From: Shewanella intestini
Lineage (GTDB): Bacteria; Pseudomonadota; Gammaproteobacteria; Enterobacterales; Shewanellaceae
Length of the DNA: 64,000 nt
Direction: 5' to 3'
Assembly (NCBI RefSeq): GCF_018221465.1
Contig: NZ_JAAIKR010000001.1
Coordinates: 620,001 to 684,000 of the forward strand
Positions 37,028 to 46,409 of this stretch are shown here, one piece after another (position 1 is the first letter of the stretch; every line of letters begins with the position of its first letter). A program made the position numbers and the translations under genes. The notes beneath the pieces were generated by a model, which was not told the DNA's origin, did not search any database, and saw nothing but the letters and a program-made list of their open reading frames with translations.

Positions 37028-38563
37028 TTAAACTAAGTCGACACCGCGTTTGGTCATTTGTCCGTGTAATACCCAAGCGCCCACGACAAGAAATAAACCG
37101 ATCACAATGGCGGTTGCGCCAATATTACCGTAATAGCTTTGATACATTGGCATTGATAATAATGGGTCGACATCTGATTTTGGTATGGCTACGACTTGCG
37201 CTAATTTACCGGTGATCACGTTCGATAATGAACTTGATAAGTAAAATGCGCCCATTGCGAAGGAAATCATGCTTTTTTCACAATATAAACCAATCATACT
37301 TAGCCCTAATGCACTGACAAATAGCTCTGCAATGGTCGCCAAAAAATAGGACAACACTAGGTAATTACCGTTGACTAAATGGTCATGGTTTTGTGAGCAA
37401 GCAAACCACATTACTAGCATGGATAGCCCAGCTAAAATAATGCCTACGGCAAATTGGTACGGAATGGTAAACTTGTGGAAACGACGATAAAAACGTGGTA
37501 ATAAAGTCCCTAACACCAAAATAGACAATGGATTAACCATTTGATAATTCGTGGCATTCACATGGAAACCGAACATGGTTAAGTCTGAGTTATTTTTTGC
37601 AAATAGCACCATCGTGGTGTTCATTTGGTTGTACATAACAAAAAAGATAATGGCCACAAAGATCAGAATAACAGCCACTAATTGCTTCGTTAACGCATCG
37701 CCATGAAGTTGCAATGTACGGTACAAAAATATTGATAATCCTAAGGTACAACCTACGCCAATAACATAGCTTGATACAGCAGGGTTTAAATAAACCATCA
37801 AGGTTAGGCCAGACAAAATCAAAATGTAAGCGCCTAACATTCCCCATTTTTTTAGAGTCAATGGTTGTTTATCAATATCATCAACCACACTGTCAAACAT
37901 GCGATAACGATAAGCAAAGTTCAGTGCAGCCAGTGCTTTACCGACAAATACCACTGCAAAAATAGATAATGGACCATATTTACTGTGCAATAACGATGGT
38001 GCGATAACAGTAGCAATGAGCGCCCCAATGTTAATCGCCATGTAATAACTTGTCATGCCGCCTTTTGCACGTTTTTGGTCGTCACTGAACACTTTAGACA
38101 CTAATGCTGAAGCGGTACCTGTTAGCAGTGAGCCTGCTGCAGGAAGCAATGCATACGGTAGTAAGAAAGCAATATGACCAAAGGTATGCACCATTTGACC
38201 ACCTAACATAACCAACAAGTAAGTGGTGGCCATTAAAATACTACCAATGAGGATAGAGCGGCGGATGCCTAATACCTTGTCGGCCATGTAACCGCCAAGC
38301 ATCGGCATTAAATAGCCTACCGCTCCTGATGCGCCCATAAAGGCGTATGCTTGAGCCTGAGTCATGCCTAAGCCATCTTTAATTAATGGCATCGTTAGGT
38401 AAACAATGAAAACCGTTAAGATGGTATATGTAGCAAATTGGCTCCAAAACGTAATACCAACAATCGTGTTGACTTGTCGTTGTTTTAAATCAAATTGAAA
38501 AAGGCTGCTAAGTTTTGACTGTTGGGCTTTTTCAACGTCAGGAACAATACGATTTGAACTCAT
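37028..38563 (-). CDS. POT/PTR-family MFS transporter, divergent
   Basis: A 511-residue protein with about 14 hydrophobic helices. POT-family landmarks include GGYMADKVLGIRRSIL after helix 2, and YYMAINIGALIATVIAPSLL in helix 5. As in the other transporter at 30338, the ExxER coupling motif is absent: the helix-1 stretch reads ITFWSQFATYTIL, with Gln at the Arg position. It is only distantly similar to that paralogue. The substrate (di- or tripeptides by family) is unproven. The ATG lies at 38563; the 650-bp region upstream separates it from the trp genes. Confidence 0.83.
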   Translation of the reverse strand: MSSNRIVPDVEKAQQSKLSSLFQFDLKQRQVNTIVGITFWSQFATYTILTVFIVYLTMPLIKDGLGMTQAQAYAFMGASGAVGYLMPMLGGYMADKVLGIRRSILIGSILMATTYLLVMLGGQMVHTFGHIAFLLPYALLPAAGSLLTGTASALVSKVFSDDQKRAKGGMTSYYMAINIGALIATVIAPSLLHSKYGPLSIFAVVFVGKALAALNFAYRYRMFDSVVDDIDKQPLTLKKWGMLGAYILILSGLTLMVYLNPAVSSYVIGVGCTLGLSIFLYRTLQLHGDALTKQLVAVILIFVAIIFFVMYNQMNTTMVLFAKNNSDLTMFGFHVNATNYQMVNPLSILVLGTLLPRFYRRFHKFTIPYQFAVGIILAGLSMLVMWFACSQNHDHLVNGNYLVLSYFLATIAELFVSALGLSMIGLYCEKSMISFAMGAFYLSSSLSNVITGKLAQVVAIPKSDVDPLLSMPMYQSYYGNIGATAIVIGLFLVVGAWVLHGQMTKRGVDLV

Positions 38564-39142
38564 TAATTGGGTCTCAGTAGATAGTGTAAAAGAAGCGTTT
38601 CAATTACTAAAAATTAGGCATATCACCAATTCCCTTGGTGTACATCACGACATAAATATTGCGGTTAATACGAAACGTTTTTAACGTTGATTTTACGCTA
38701 ACTGAATGACAATCCGTCTGAATATAGAACAAAAACACTAAACATGTGTCTTTAGCATAAGGGGGGATTTTTTTATTAACAATGCTGTAGCGTATCAAAA
38801 ATGACAATTTGTATCAGTGACCTTTTTGTGGAATTAGTTATATTATGTCGATATGCACGTTTTTTTTTATTAGATATGAGTGTTTTCTAAATTTATCCTT
38901 TATTAATAAGTGTTTATTGTTGGTTTCGTTTGTGAGCGCTTGCTTCTTTGATTAGTTTATTTGTAGATGAAAGTGGGTTTCAAAATAGCTTTGCTAATAT
39001 TAAACATCGTTAATCTAAACTGAAATGACGTTGTTGATTAACGATTTGACCACGTTAGCTACATGGGTTGTTACATTCGATGTAGATGTAGATGTAGATG
39101 TAGATGGTAAAGTATTACCAGGGGGCACTTAATGTCACAAAT
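38564..39142. other. Long AT-rich noncoding region with hexamer repeat
   Basis: About 580 bp without a supported gene, between the POT start and the trpA terminator. It presumably holds the POT promoter (minus strand), but no clear boxes were found. It contains runs of T (around 38860-38870) and the GATGTA repeat at 39079-39106. Confidence 0.5.
39079..39106 (+). repeat. (GATGTA)4 tandem repeat
   Basis: Four exact copies of GATGTA plus GATG in a noncoding region between two minus-strand transcription units. Confidence 0.92.
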
Positions 39143-39180
39143 AAAAAAACGCACTCGACTAAATAATCGCGTGCGTTTCA
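39143..39180 (-). terminator. trp operon terminator
   Basis: On the minus strand AAACGCAC and a CGA triplet pair with TCG and GTGCGTTT, one base bulged on each side (39147-39158 with 39167-39178), followed by seven T residues. It lies about 40 bp after trpA. Confidence 0.8.
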
Positions 39181-39215
39181 TCATTAAAGCGTGGCATGGC
39201 TGATGTCTGTTTCGG

Positions 39216-40025
39216 TTATTTAACCGTTGCCGCTTTCATATTACGGGTAAATTTAGCCAGTTGCTTAAGTAGCTGGGTTTCATCATCTTTATTTGCATGA
39301 ATAATTTTAACCACCGCAGAACCTGATATTGCCCCAGCTGCACCTGCATCAATTGCCGCTTTAACTTGCGCGGGCTCTGCAATACCAAAGCCTAGTAATG
39401 GCGGTGCGCCATTAAACTCTTTTAAACGACTTAAAATATCACCAATGGGCATACCGGCTTTAGACTCCGTGCCGGTAACACCAGCACGTGATAATAAGTA
39501 AGTATAACCTTCACCTTTTTCACTGACTTGAGCCAATGTGTCACTATTAGCGTTGGGCGGAGCAATGAAAATAGGCGCAACCTGATGGGCTTTAGCCGCA
39601 GTAATAAAAGGCGCAGCTTCTTCAACAGGTACATCGGCAATTAACACGGAATCTACACCTGCGGCTTGTGCTTTTTGATAAAATGCATCGACACCATTGG
39701 CGTACACAAGGTTGGCATACAGTAGTAGCCCTATTGGAAGTTGTGGATATTTAGCTCTAACTTTGCTGATGATCTCAAAACAAATTGTTGGTGTTGTACC
39801 CGCTTCAAGCGAGCGGATATTTGCACCTTGAATCACTGGGCCGTCAGCTAAAGGGTCTGAAAATGGGAAGCCAAGTTCTAATGCATCAGCTCCGTTGTCT
39901 ACTAAGGTATCAATGATTTTTAATGATAACTCAGGCGACGGGTCGCCAAGGGTAACAAATGGAACAAATGCACCTTGGTTTTTTTGCGCTAGTGCGGCAA
40001 ACGCTGCTTGATATCGATTAGTCAT
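39216..40025 (-). CDS. trpA: Tryptophan synthase alpha chain
   Basis: A 269-residue TIM-barrel subunit cleaving indole-3-glycerol phosphate to indole. The catalytic Glu and Asp lie in [19 protein letters not shown] (Glu about 49, Asp about 60). The phosphate-binding loops are [14 protein letters not shown] and LGFGIAEP, with the C-terminal GAISGSAVV. It is the last gene of the operon, overlapping trpB by 8 bp, and works in the alpha2-beta2 complex that channels indole. Confidence 0.97.
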   Translation of the reverse strand: MTNRYQAAFAALAQKNQGAFVPFVTLGDPSPELSLKIIDTLVDNGADALELGFPFSDPLADGPVIQGANIRSLEAGTTPTICFEIISKVRAKYPQLPIGLLLYANLVYANGVDAFYQKAQAAGVDSVLIADVPVEEAAPFITAAKAHQVAPIFIAPPNANSDTLAQVSEKGEGYTYLLSRAGVTGTESKAGMPIGDILSRLKEFNGAPPLLGFGIAEPAQVKAAIDAGAAGAISGSAVVKIIHANKDDETQLLKQLAKFTRNMKAATVK

Positions 40026-41232
40026 TGCTGTTCTCCGCTGAGGTGTTTTCCCGTTGTTCTAAAATGTCGGCAACGGTGAAGATATCTTTGTCACCACGAC
40101 CAGATAAGTTAACCACTAAAATAGTTTCTTTTGTGGCATCCTTTGCTAAGCGGATGGCATAGGCCAGTGCATGAGCCGACTCCAGTGCAGGAATAATGCC
40201 TTCTGCACGCGCTAATAGTTGGAATGCATCTAGTGCTTCATCATCTGTTGCTGATTCATAGCGGGCACGGCCAGTTGCATTTAAATGAGCGTGCTGTGGG
40301 CCCACTGATGGGAAATCCAGTCCGGCAGAAATTGAATATGACTCTTCAATCTGGCCGTCGCTATCTTGCATTAATGGGGATTTCATACCAAAGAAAATTC
40401 CGGTTTTACCGTGTTTTAATGGCGCGCCGTGCATCGGTGTATCAATGCCTTTGCCCGCGGGTTCTACTCCAATAAGCGCAACTGAGGTTTCATCAATAAA
40501 ATCGGCAAACATACCAATTGCATTTGAGCCGCCACCAACACAAGCGATTACAGCGTCAGGTAAGCGGCCTTCTTTTTCCAGTATTTGTTTTTTGGTTTCT
40601 TCACCAATCATGCGCTGAAATTCACGCACAATGGTTGGGAAAGGATGCGGGCCCGCTGCCGTACCTAACAGGTAGTGGGCTTTTTCATAGCTGCCAGACC
40701 AATCACGCATGGCTTCGTTACAGGCATCTTTTAAGGTCGATGAACCAGAAGTCACTGGGATCACTTCTGCGCCCATTAACTTCATTCTAAATACGTTAGG
40801 CGATTGACGTTCTACATCTTTTGCGCCCATGTACACTTTGCATTTGAGGTCGAGTAATGCACATGCTAGTGCCGTTGCCACGCCGTGTTGTCCTGCACCG
40901 GTTTCGGCAATGATTTCTTTTTTACCCATGCGTTTTGCAAGTAACGCTTGGCCTAATACTTGGTTAGTTTTATGTGCGCCGCCGTGAAGTAGGTCTTCCC
41001 GTTTTAGGTAAATTTTTACCAGCGGGTTAGGGCTTAAGTTTCGTGTTAACGTAAGGGCCGTTGGGCGGCCAGCGTAGTTTTTTAATAAATCTTGAAACTC
41101 GGTTTTAAATGCTTCGTCTTGTTGCGCTTCAACAAAGGCGGTTTCGAGCTGCTTTAATGCTGGTACTAAAATTTGCGGCACGTACATGCCGCCATATTCA
41201 CCAAAGTAAGGGTCTAATTTTAGGGTGGTCAT
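40018..41232 (-). CDS. trpB: Tryptophan synthase beta chain
   Basis: A 404-residue PLP enzyme condensing indole with serine. The Schiff-base Lys is in [14 protein letters not shown], the catalytic Glu in [10 protein letters not shown], and the PLP phosphate loop is [15 protein letters not shown] lies upstream of the ATG. An 83-bp gap separates it from trpCF and contains a GC-rich hairpin; it overlaps trpA. Confidence 0.97.
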   Translation of the reverse strand: MTTLKLDPYFGEYGGMYVPQILVPALKQLETAFVEAQQDEAFKTEFQDLLKNYAGRPTALTLTRNLSPNPLVKIYLKREDLLHGGAHKTNQVLGQALLAKRMGKKEIIAETGAGQHGVATALACALLDLKCKVYMGAKDVERQSPNVFRMKLMGAEVIPVTSGSSTLKDACNEAMRDWSGSYEKAHYLLGTAAGPHPFPTIVREFQRMIGEETKKQILEKEGRLPDAVIACVGGGSNAIGMFADFIDETSVALIGVEPAGKGIDTPMHGAPLKHGKTGIFFGMKSPLMQDSDGQIEESYSISAGLDFPSVGPQHAHLNATGRARYESATDDEALDAFQLLARAEGIIPALESAHALAYAIRLAKDATKETILVVNLSGRGDKDIFTVADILEQRENTSAENSND

Positions 41233-41254
41233 TGTTCATCCCTTGTTCGTAAGA

Positions 41255-41269
41255 GGGCGACTAGCGCCC
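41255..41269 (-). other. Intercistronic hairpin between trpCF and trpB
   Basis: A GGGCG/CGCCC stem with a 5-nt loop in the trpCF-trpB spacer. On the transcribed strand it is not followed by a T tract, so it is not an ordinary terminator; a role in mRNA processing or stability is a guess. Confidence 0.4.
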
Positions 41270-41315
41270 CAAAAAATAATGAGAACTTATTTAACATCAA
41301 ATAAATAAGCGTGAA

Positions 41316-42761
41316 TTAATTGGTTCTAAGTTGGGTAAATACAGCATTCACTTTGGTGACATCTTTAATCCCTGGGCTGCTTTCGACTCCAGAGTTGATA
41401 TCTAACCCAGCAAAACCTTGTTGTTTGGCGCAAGCAATATTATCAGCAGATAAGCCGCCAGCTAATAATGCTTGCGATTTATTGTCTATTTTACGGCCCC
41501 AATCAAATGTTTCACCGGTGCCGCCAAATTGACCTGCATGCTTGCTATCATACAAATATTTGTCAGCGCCATCTGCAAGTTCAACTTCGTGTGCTGATTG
41601 GCTATCTATAGCAACGGCTTTCCATACTTCACAATGAAGACTTTGTTGCTGTAATTGTTGTTTCAGCTCATTGATGTATTGTGTTGATTCATTACCATGA
41701 AGCTGCAATGCAAACAGTTGTAGTTGTTTGGCGTGCTCAATGAGCATCTCAATTGGTTGGTTAACAAAAACACCCACTAAATTAAGCGCAATTTGGTTAC
41801 GCTGCATTTGACTCACTAATACATTGGCATCTTCAAGGTTAATCGCTCTAGGTGAGGGCGGGTAAAATATCATTCCGCCAAAGCTTGCTCCTGCCTTTGC
41901 GACTAATTCAATGTCTTGGTATCGGGTTAAGCCGCAAACTTTGTTTGGCCCGTATACTAATTGCCGACAAGCTAAGTCAATGTCAGGTTGCGCCATTATT
42001 GAGCTGCCTACTAAGTAGCCATCGACTAATGGATTTAAGCGTTGAGTTTGGCTGTGGTGATAAATGCCTGACTCACTCACTACCACTCTGTCGGATGGGA
42101 TTTGCGGCGCTAATGCTTCAGTGGTGGCTAAGTCAGTTGTTAGGTCGCGCAAGTTGCGGTTATTGATACCGATAATAGGCGCATTAAGATCAATTGCGCG
42201 CTGTAACTCTTGTTGGTTGCTGACCTCAGTTAAATAATCAAGGTTATATTGACGAGCATATTGGGCAAGTCGTTGATATTGTTCATCATCGAGTACCGAC
42301 AACATTAATAAAATGGCATCAGCACCATGATGAGCGGCTAATTCCACTTGATAAGGGTCGACAAAAAAGTCTTTACATAAAATAGGCTGGCTGACTTTTG
42401 CTCGTACTTTGGCAATGTAATTAAAATCGCCTTGGAAGAACTGCTCGTCTGTTAACACCGAAATTGCCGCTGCGTAACGGCAATACACGCTGGCAATGGC
42501 TTCGACATCAAATACTGGGCGAATAAGGCCTTTTGATGGACTGGCCTTCTTACATTCAAAAATATATTGTGCGTTAGGCGCTTTTAAGGCGTCAAATAAA
42601 CTACGGTCAGAGATTTTAGGCTGCAGGCTTTCTTGTGGGAAGCGCTGCTTTAAACTGGCAATGTGCTCAGCTTTTGTGTCAATGATTTTGGTTAATACAT
42701 TCGACTCTTTTTCGGTCTCGAGCGGCGCAGTCGTTTCTTGTTCAGCTAAATTGTCGCTCAT
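41316..42761 (-). CDS. trpC: Bifunctional InGP synthase / PRA isomerase
   Basis: A 481-residue TrpC-TrpF fusion, as in enterobacteria. The TrpC barrel (about 25-275) shows FECKKASPSKGLIRP, ILCKDFFVDPYQV and VSESGIYHHS. The TrpF barrel (about 276-481) has VCGLTRYQDIELV (with the catalytic Cys), LVGVFVNQP, LQLHGNE and the terminal LDINSGVESSPGIKD. The enzyme converts phosphoribosyl anthranilate to indole-3-glycerol phosphate in two steps. AAGGAG precedes the ATG; trpD ends 2 bp upstream. Confidence 0.96.
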   Translation of the reverse strand: MSDNLAEQETTAPLETEKESNVLTKIIDTKAEHIASLKQRFPQESLQPKISDRSLFDALKAPNAQYIFECKKASPSKGLIRPVFDVEAIASVYCRYAAAISVLTDEQFFQGDFNYIAKVRAKVSQPILCKDFFVDPYQVELAAHHGADAILLMLSVLDDEQYQRLAQYARQYNLDYLTEVSNQQELQRAIDLNAPIIGINNRNLRDLTTDLATTEALAPQIPSDRVVVSESGIYHHSQTQRLNPLVDGYLVGSSIMAQPDIDLACRQLVYGPNKVCGLTRYQDIELVAKAGASFGGMIFYPPSPRAINLEDANVLVSQMQRNQIALNLVGVFVNQPIEMLIEHAKQLQLFALQLHGNESTQYINELKQQLQQQSLHCEVWKAVAIDSQSAHEVELADGADKYLYDSKHAGQFGGTGETFDWGRKIDNKSQALLAGGLSADNIACAKQQGFAGLDINSGVESSPGIKDVTKVNAVFTQLRTN

Positions 42762-42763
42762 TG

Positions 42764-43795
42764 TTATACTCCTTGGCTTGCTGCTGCAAGTTGGTTTAAG
42801 CGCGTTAATCCTTCACCTGACGCTAATGTGTCCAGCGCTAATTTTGTGCCGGCTTTAGGGCTGTCGCTAATGCCGGCAACATAAAGGGCGCAGCCAGCAT
42901 TAATTGCAACTGCATTACGTTGTGCTTTAGTGCCTTTGCCTGCCAAAATGGCTTTAGTGATGGCCGCATTTTCACTTGGTTCTCCGCCAGTTAATGCCTC
43001 AATATCCGCTTTTGGGACACCAAGTTGTGTCGGCGAGATGCAGTAAAAACGAACTTTACCCTCTTTAAGTTCTGCGACTTGGGTTTCATCGTGCAGTGCC
43101 ACTTCATCAAGACCACTACCATAAACCACCATGGCATGTTTTACCCCAAGTGCTTTTAATACATTGACGATAGGGGCAAGCAGTGCTGAAGAATATACTC
43201 CTAACAACATGTTTTCGGGTTTTGCTGGGTTAATAAGTGGGCCAAGAATATTGAAAATAGTGCGGGTTTTCAGGGCTTGGCGTACAGGTACTGCGTGTTT
43301 TACGCCTTCATGATAATGCGGAGCAAATAAAAAGCCGACGCCAAGGTTATCGACACAATCACGGGTTTGCTCAGGCGTCATCGTCAGCCCGATACCACAA
43401 TGTGCCAGTAAGTCTGATGCGCCTGATTTACTTGAAACACCACGGTTGCCGTGTTTGGCGACTTTTGCCCCCGCTGCTGCTGCGACAAATGCGGCCGTAG
43501 TAGAAATATTAATGGTATTAAAACCATCACCACCAGTACCTACAATATCAACAATGCCACTTTCTAATGATTGTTGACTACGCGGAAACGGTTTTGCAGC
43601 TTGGCGCATGGCTTGTGCGGCACCAGTAATTTCTTCAACGGTTTCTCCGCGCATTTTTAATGCGGTTAACATGCCAGCCATGGCAATGGGGTCCATCTTG
43701 CCTTCCACAATGGCGCTAAACAGTTGTTGGCTTTGCGCGCAAGTCAGTGCATTGCCTTTGTATAAGGTATCGAGTAAAGGTTGTAACTGCGACAT
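42764..43795 (-). CDS. trpD: Anthranilate phosphoribosyltransferase
   Basis: A 343-residue enzyme moving the phosphoribosyl group of PRPP onto anthranilate. The PRPP and Mg-binding signature VDIVGTGGDGFNTINIST is intact, as are KHGNRGVSSKSGASDLLA and the GLDEVALHDET loop. Unlike E. coli, it is not fused to TrpG: trpG is a separate gene whose stop overlaps this start by one base (TAATG). Confidence 0.97.
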   Translation of the reverse strand: MSQLQPLLDTLYKGNALTCAQSQQLFSAIVEGKMDPIAMAGMLTALKMRGETVEEITGAAQAMRQAAKPFPRSQQSLESGIVDIVGTGGDGFNTINISTTAAFVAAAAGAKVAKHGNRGVSSKSGASDLLAHCGIGLTMTPEQTRDCVDNLGVGFLFAPHYHEGVKHAVPVRQALKTRTIFNILGPLINPAKPENMLLGVYSSALLAPIVNVLKALGVKHAMVVYGSGLDEVALHDETQVAELKEGKVRFYCISPTQLGVPKADIEALTGGEPSENAAITKAILAGKGTKAQRNAVAINAGCALYVAGISDSPKAGTKLALDTLASGEGLTRLNQLAAASQGV

Positions 43796-44403
43796 TATTG
43801 ACCATCTCCTTGTGTATGCGTGAGGTAAGCAAGTGTTTGGGTTAATAATTGACTGCCAAGGGTGGTCAAAATGGACTCTGGGTGGAACTGAAAACCAACG
43901 GCTTTATCTTGAGGGTGTAAAACAGCCATAGGCATGTCATCTGTCGTGGCGATAACATCAAGGCAATCGGGCACTTGGGTTGCGACTAAACTGTGATAAC
44001 GGGCTACTGGCAGTGGTGATGGCAGGTTAGCAAACACGCCTTGACCATTGTGATGAGTTGGACTGGCTTTGCCGTGAACCACCACCGGTGCGCGCGCTAC
44101 TTTACCGCCATAATATTCAACAATGGCTTGTTGGCCTAAGCAAATACCCAACATCGGTACTTTACCTGCCACTTTACCAATAAGTTCCATCATGCAGCCA
44201 GCTTCGTGTGGTGCACCAGGGCCTGGTGATAATACTAATGCAGCTTTGTCAGCTTCGTTTAAAAGCAAATTGGCAATGTAGTCACTGTTAATATCATTAC
44301 GATAAATCAGCACTTGGTAACCTAAGCTGCGAAATTGATCAACTAAGTTGTAGGTAAACGAATCAAAGTTATCTAATAGGTACAGTTTCACATCTTGTTT
44401 CAT
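43795..44403 (-). CDS. trpG: Anthranilate synthase glutamine amidotransferase subunit
   Basis: A 202-residue class I glutamine amidotransferase. The catalytic Cys is in LGICLGQQAIVEYYGG and the His-Glu pair in FQFHPES; the oxyanion region is LSPGPGAP. It supplies ammonia to TrpE. Its 4-bp ATGA overlap with trpE suggests coupled synthesis of the two subunits. PabA is a similar paralogue, but the position in the trp operon decides for TrpG. Confidence 0.96.
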   Translation of the reverse strand: MKQDVKLYLLDNFDSFTYNLVDQFRSLGYQVLIYRNDINSDYIANLLLNEADKAALVLSPGPGAPHEAGCMMELIGKVAGKVPMLGICLGQQAIVEYYGGKVARAPVVVHGKASPTHHNGQGVFANLPSPLPVARYHSLVATQVPDCLDVIATTDDMPMAVLHPQDKAVGFQFHPESILTTLGSQLLTQTLAYLTHTQGDGQ

Positions 44404-45959
44404 TGTCCGCCTCCCATTTTAATGGCTGAAATAACTGCTTGTGCTTTTTGGCGGGTCTCATTGGCTTCGGCTTGTGGGTCTGAGTCAAATACTACACCGG
44501 CGCCGGCTTGAATATGTGCAACACTGTTTTTGACAAAAGCGGAGCGGATGACAATACAGGTATCCATATCACCCAAGCCATTTATATAACCGACAGCGCC
44601 ACCATAACTGCCGCGGCGAGTTTTCTCGGCTGCTCGTACTAATTGCGCGGCGCGGACTTTAGGTGCGCCGACTAAGGTGCCCATGTTCATGCATGCTTGA
44701 TAAGCATGTAAGGCGTCCAAATCTTCACGTAACTGGCCTGTGACTCGGCTAACTAGATGCATAACGTGAGAATAACGGTCAACTTTTAGTAATTCGGCTA
44801 CTTTGCGGGTGCCGCTTTGGCTAATGCGAGCAATGTCGTTACGGGTGAGATCAACCAGCATTAAATGTTCTGATAATTCTTTCTTATCAAGACGCAGTTC
44901 TAGTTCTATGCGGCTGTCTAAGTCAGGGTCGATATTGCCATGCTGATCTTTACCGCGTTGACGTGTGCCAGCAATGGGGTATACCTCAACTTGATTCGAT
45001 TTCGCCTCGTACTTTAATGCACTTTCTGGCGATGCCCCAAATAAGGTGAAGTCAGGCCCTTGAAAATAAAACATATAAGGACTTGGATTGGTTAAACGCA
45101 GCGCACGATAAGCCCCTAAAGTATTCGGACAAGGTAAACTAAAGCTTCGCGAAGGCACGACTTGGAATATATCGCCAGCAACAATATGCTCTTTTAAATC
45201 CATGACAGTCGCTATGTACTGCTCATCTGAGATATTCACTTGGGTGGTGGCATTCACGGCAACCAGTGGACTAATGTCGTCTAACTGTTGGCACTGCTGC
45301 TTTATATCACTAATACGTTGTTTGAGTGCTGCACTAATAGCTGGTGCGCATGAAAATTGATGGGTGACAACTTCGGCTTGAGATTGTTTGTGATCCACTA
45401 AGATTAGGGTTTCAGCAAGATAAAATAAATAGTCAGGACATTCATTATCGCCATTTGGCACCTCAGGTAATGGCTCAACAGTATCAATTAAGTCATAAGC
45501 TAGCACGCCGCCTAAAAATAAATCTTCAAACGCCAGTTGAGTGTCACCTTTATGGATTTGCTTAACCAACATTCTTAGGCCATCAAGGGGTGAGGTCGAT
45601 TTTAAACGGGCATCTTCATCTTGGCATTGGGTCGACTTGTTTAACGTGACGGTCAAGGTGTTGTGTTGACGTGTTTGTTGACAATGACTAAAAAATGCTG
45701 CGATAGCGGGTATTAAAGATGCACCGTTATCGGTCATTGAGGTAAAAGTGATGTTGTAACTATCACAACGGATCATCAGCGCCGCATGGGTTAAAATAAT
45801 GCTTTTAAGGTGATCTTTGCTTTCTATCTCAGCCGACTCCAACAACATAGTATGCGGTTGGTTATGGGTAATATGCTGATATAAATTTAACGGATCGGAC
45901 TGATACGTGAGTTCCACACTATTGGTGGTAACTTGCGCAAAGTTGCTGGACGTATTCAT
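44400..45959 (-). CDS. trpE: Anthranilate synthase component I
   Basis: A 519-residue chorismate-using enzyme making anthranilate with TrpG. Features are the Trp feedback-site LLESAEI near residue 40, GGVLAYDLID, GDIFQVVPSR, PIAGTRQRGK, DLTRNDIARIS and the C-terminal GAGVVFDSDPQAEANET motifs of the chorismate-utilising fold. AAAGGATA precedes the ATG. It is the first structural gene of the operon and is preceded by the trpL leader and attenuator. Confidence 0.97.
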   Translation of the reverse strand: MNTSSNFAQVTTNSVELTYQSDPLNLYQHITHNQPHTMLLESAEIESKDHLKSIILTHAALMIRCDSYNITFTSMTDNGASLIPAIAAFFSHCQQTRQHNTLTVTLNKSTQCQDEDARLKSTSPLDGLRMLVKQIHKGDTQLAFEDLFLGGVLAYDLIDTVEPLPEVPNGDNECPDYLFYLAETLILVDHKQSQAEVVTHQFSCAPAISAALKQRISDIKQQCQQLDDISPLVAVNATTQVNISDEQYIATVMDLKEHIVAGDIFQVVPSRSFSLPCPNTLGAYRALRLTNPSPYMFYFQGPDFTLFGASPESALKYEAKSNQVEVYPIAGTRQRGKDQHGNIDPDLDSRIELELRLDKKELSEHLMLVDLTRNDIARISQSGTRKVAELLKVDRYSHVMHLVSRVTGQLREDLDALHAYQACMNMGTLVGAPKVRAAQLVRAAEKTRRGSYGGAVGYINGLGDMDTCIVIRSAFVKNSVAHIQAGAGVVFDSDPQAEANETRQKAQAVISAIKMGGGQ

Positions 45960-46058
45960 TATCCTTTGGCTCCCATGGATATATAATTCATTAATTAGCC
46001 TCTACATTTATTGAGTTGTCAGTACTGATAAACCGTTTTCGTAGGCTAAAAAGCAAGA

Positions 46059-46080
46059 AAGCCCACATTTCTGCGGGCTT
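46059..46080 (-). terminator. trp attenuator hairpin
   Basis: On the minus strand, AAGCCCGCA-GAAA-TGTGGGCTT (one G-U pair) is followed by the T-rich TCTTGCTTTTT. It lies about 50 bp after the trpL stop and ~100 bp before trpE, in the correct place for the 3:4 terminator of a Trp attenuator. CGGG just after the trpL stop can pair with its 5' arm, giving a candidate antiterminator. Confidence 0.8.
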
Positions 46081-46130
46081 CCTGTAAAATTTTGTTGCTT
46101 AAAATATGCACAACGCTTCACACCACCCGT

Positions 46131-46190
46131 CTAATTTGGGAAGTGCCACCACCAAGAGATGTTTAGAATTGCATTCGCGTTATGAGTCAT
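46131..46190 (-). CDS. trpL: trp operon leader peptide
   Basis: A 19-residue frame on the minus strand, MTHNANAILNISWWWHFPN, with ATG at 46190 and TAG at 46131-46133. Three consecutive TGG codons near its end let the ribosome sense charged tRNA-Trp. It lies between the rnm-divergent promoter region and the attenuator hairpin upstream of trpE, the standard trpL arrangement. Its CAC-TT-CCC segment can pair with GGG-TG-GTG after the stop (a candidate 1:2 stem). The ribosome-binding site is weak by eye. TTGACT on the minus strand, about 60 bp upstream, is a possible -35; no convincing TrpR operator was found. Confidence 0.87.
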   Translation of the reverse strand: MTHNANAILNISWWWHFPN

Positions 46191-46409
46191 TATTTTATGT
46201 ATAAAGTTGTTTCAATGCCTATAGGAAACCGCAGCTCAGCATTAAAGTCAATTGAATAATCTGCAAAAACACGATTTAGTAGATAAAAAGTGGCAATAAC
46301 AAATAAATCTAATCTAAGTTGAATGAAAAGTAAGCGAAAATACTTACGGCATTGAAATATATTATGACTTTAACGCCATTTTATACAGAATGTGCAGTAC
46401 AATAATACC
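46191..46409. promoter_or_regulatory. Divergent trp / rnm promoter region
   Basis: A 219-bp AT-rich region between trpL (minus) and rnm (plus). TTGACT read on the minus strand (in 46245-46252) is the best -35 candidate for trp, but the -10 spacing is poor. TATTAT near 46360 could serve rnm. Confidence 0.35.

Noticed and set aside
38607-38807. 66-codon minus-strand frame upstream of the POT gene
   Set aside because: No ribosome-binding site, no recognisable domain, and AT-rich composition like surrounding noncoding DNA.
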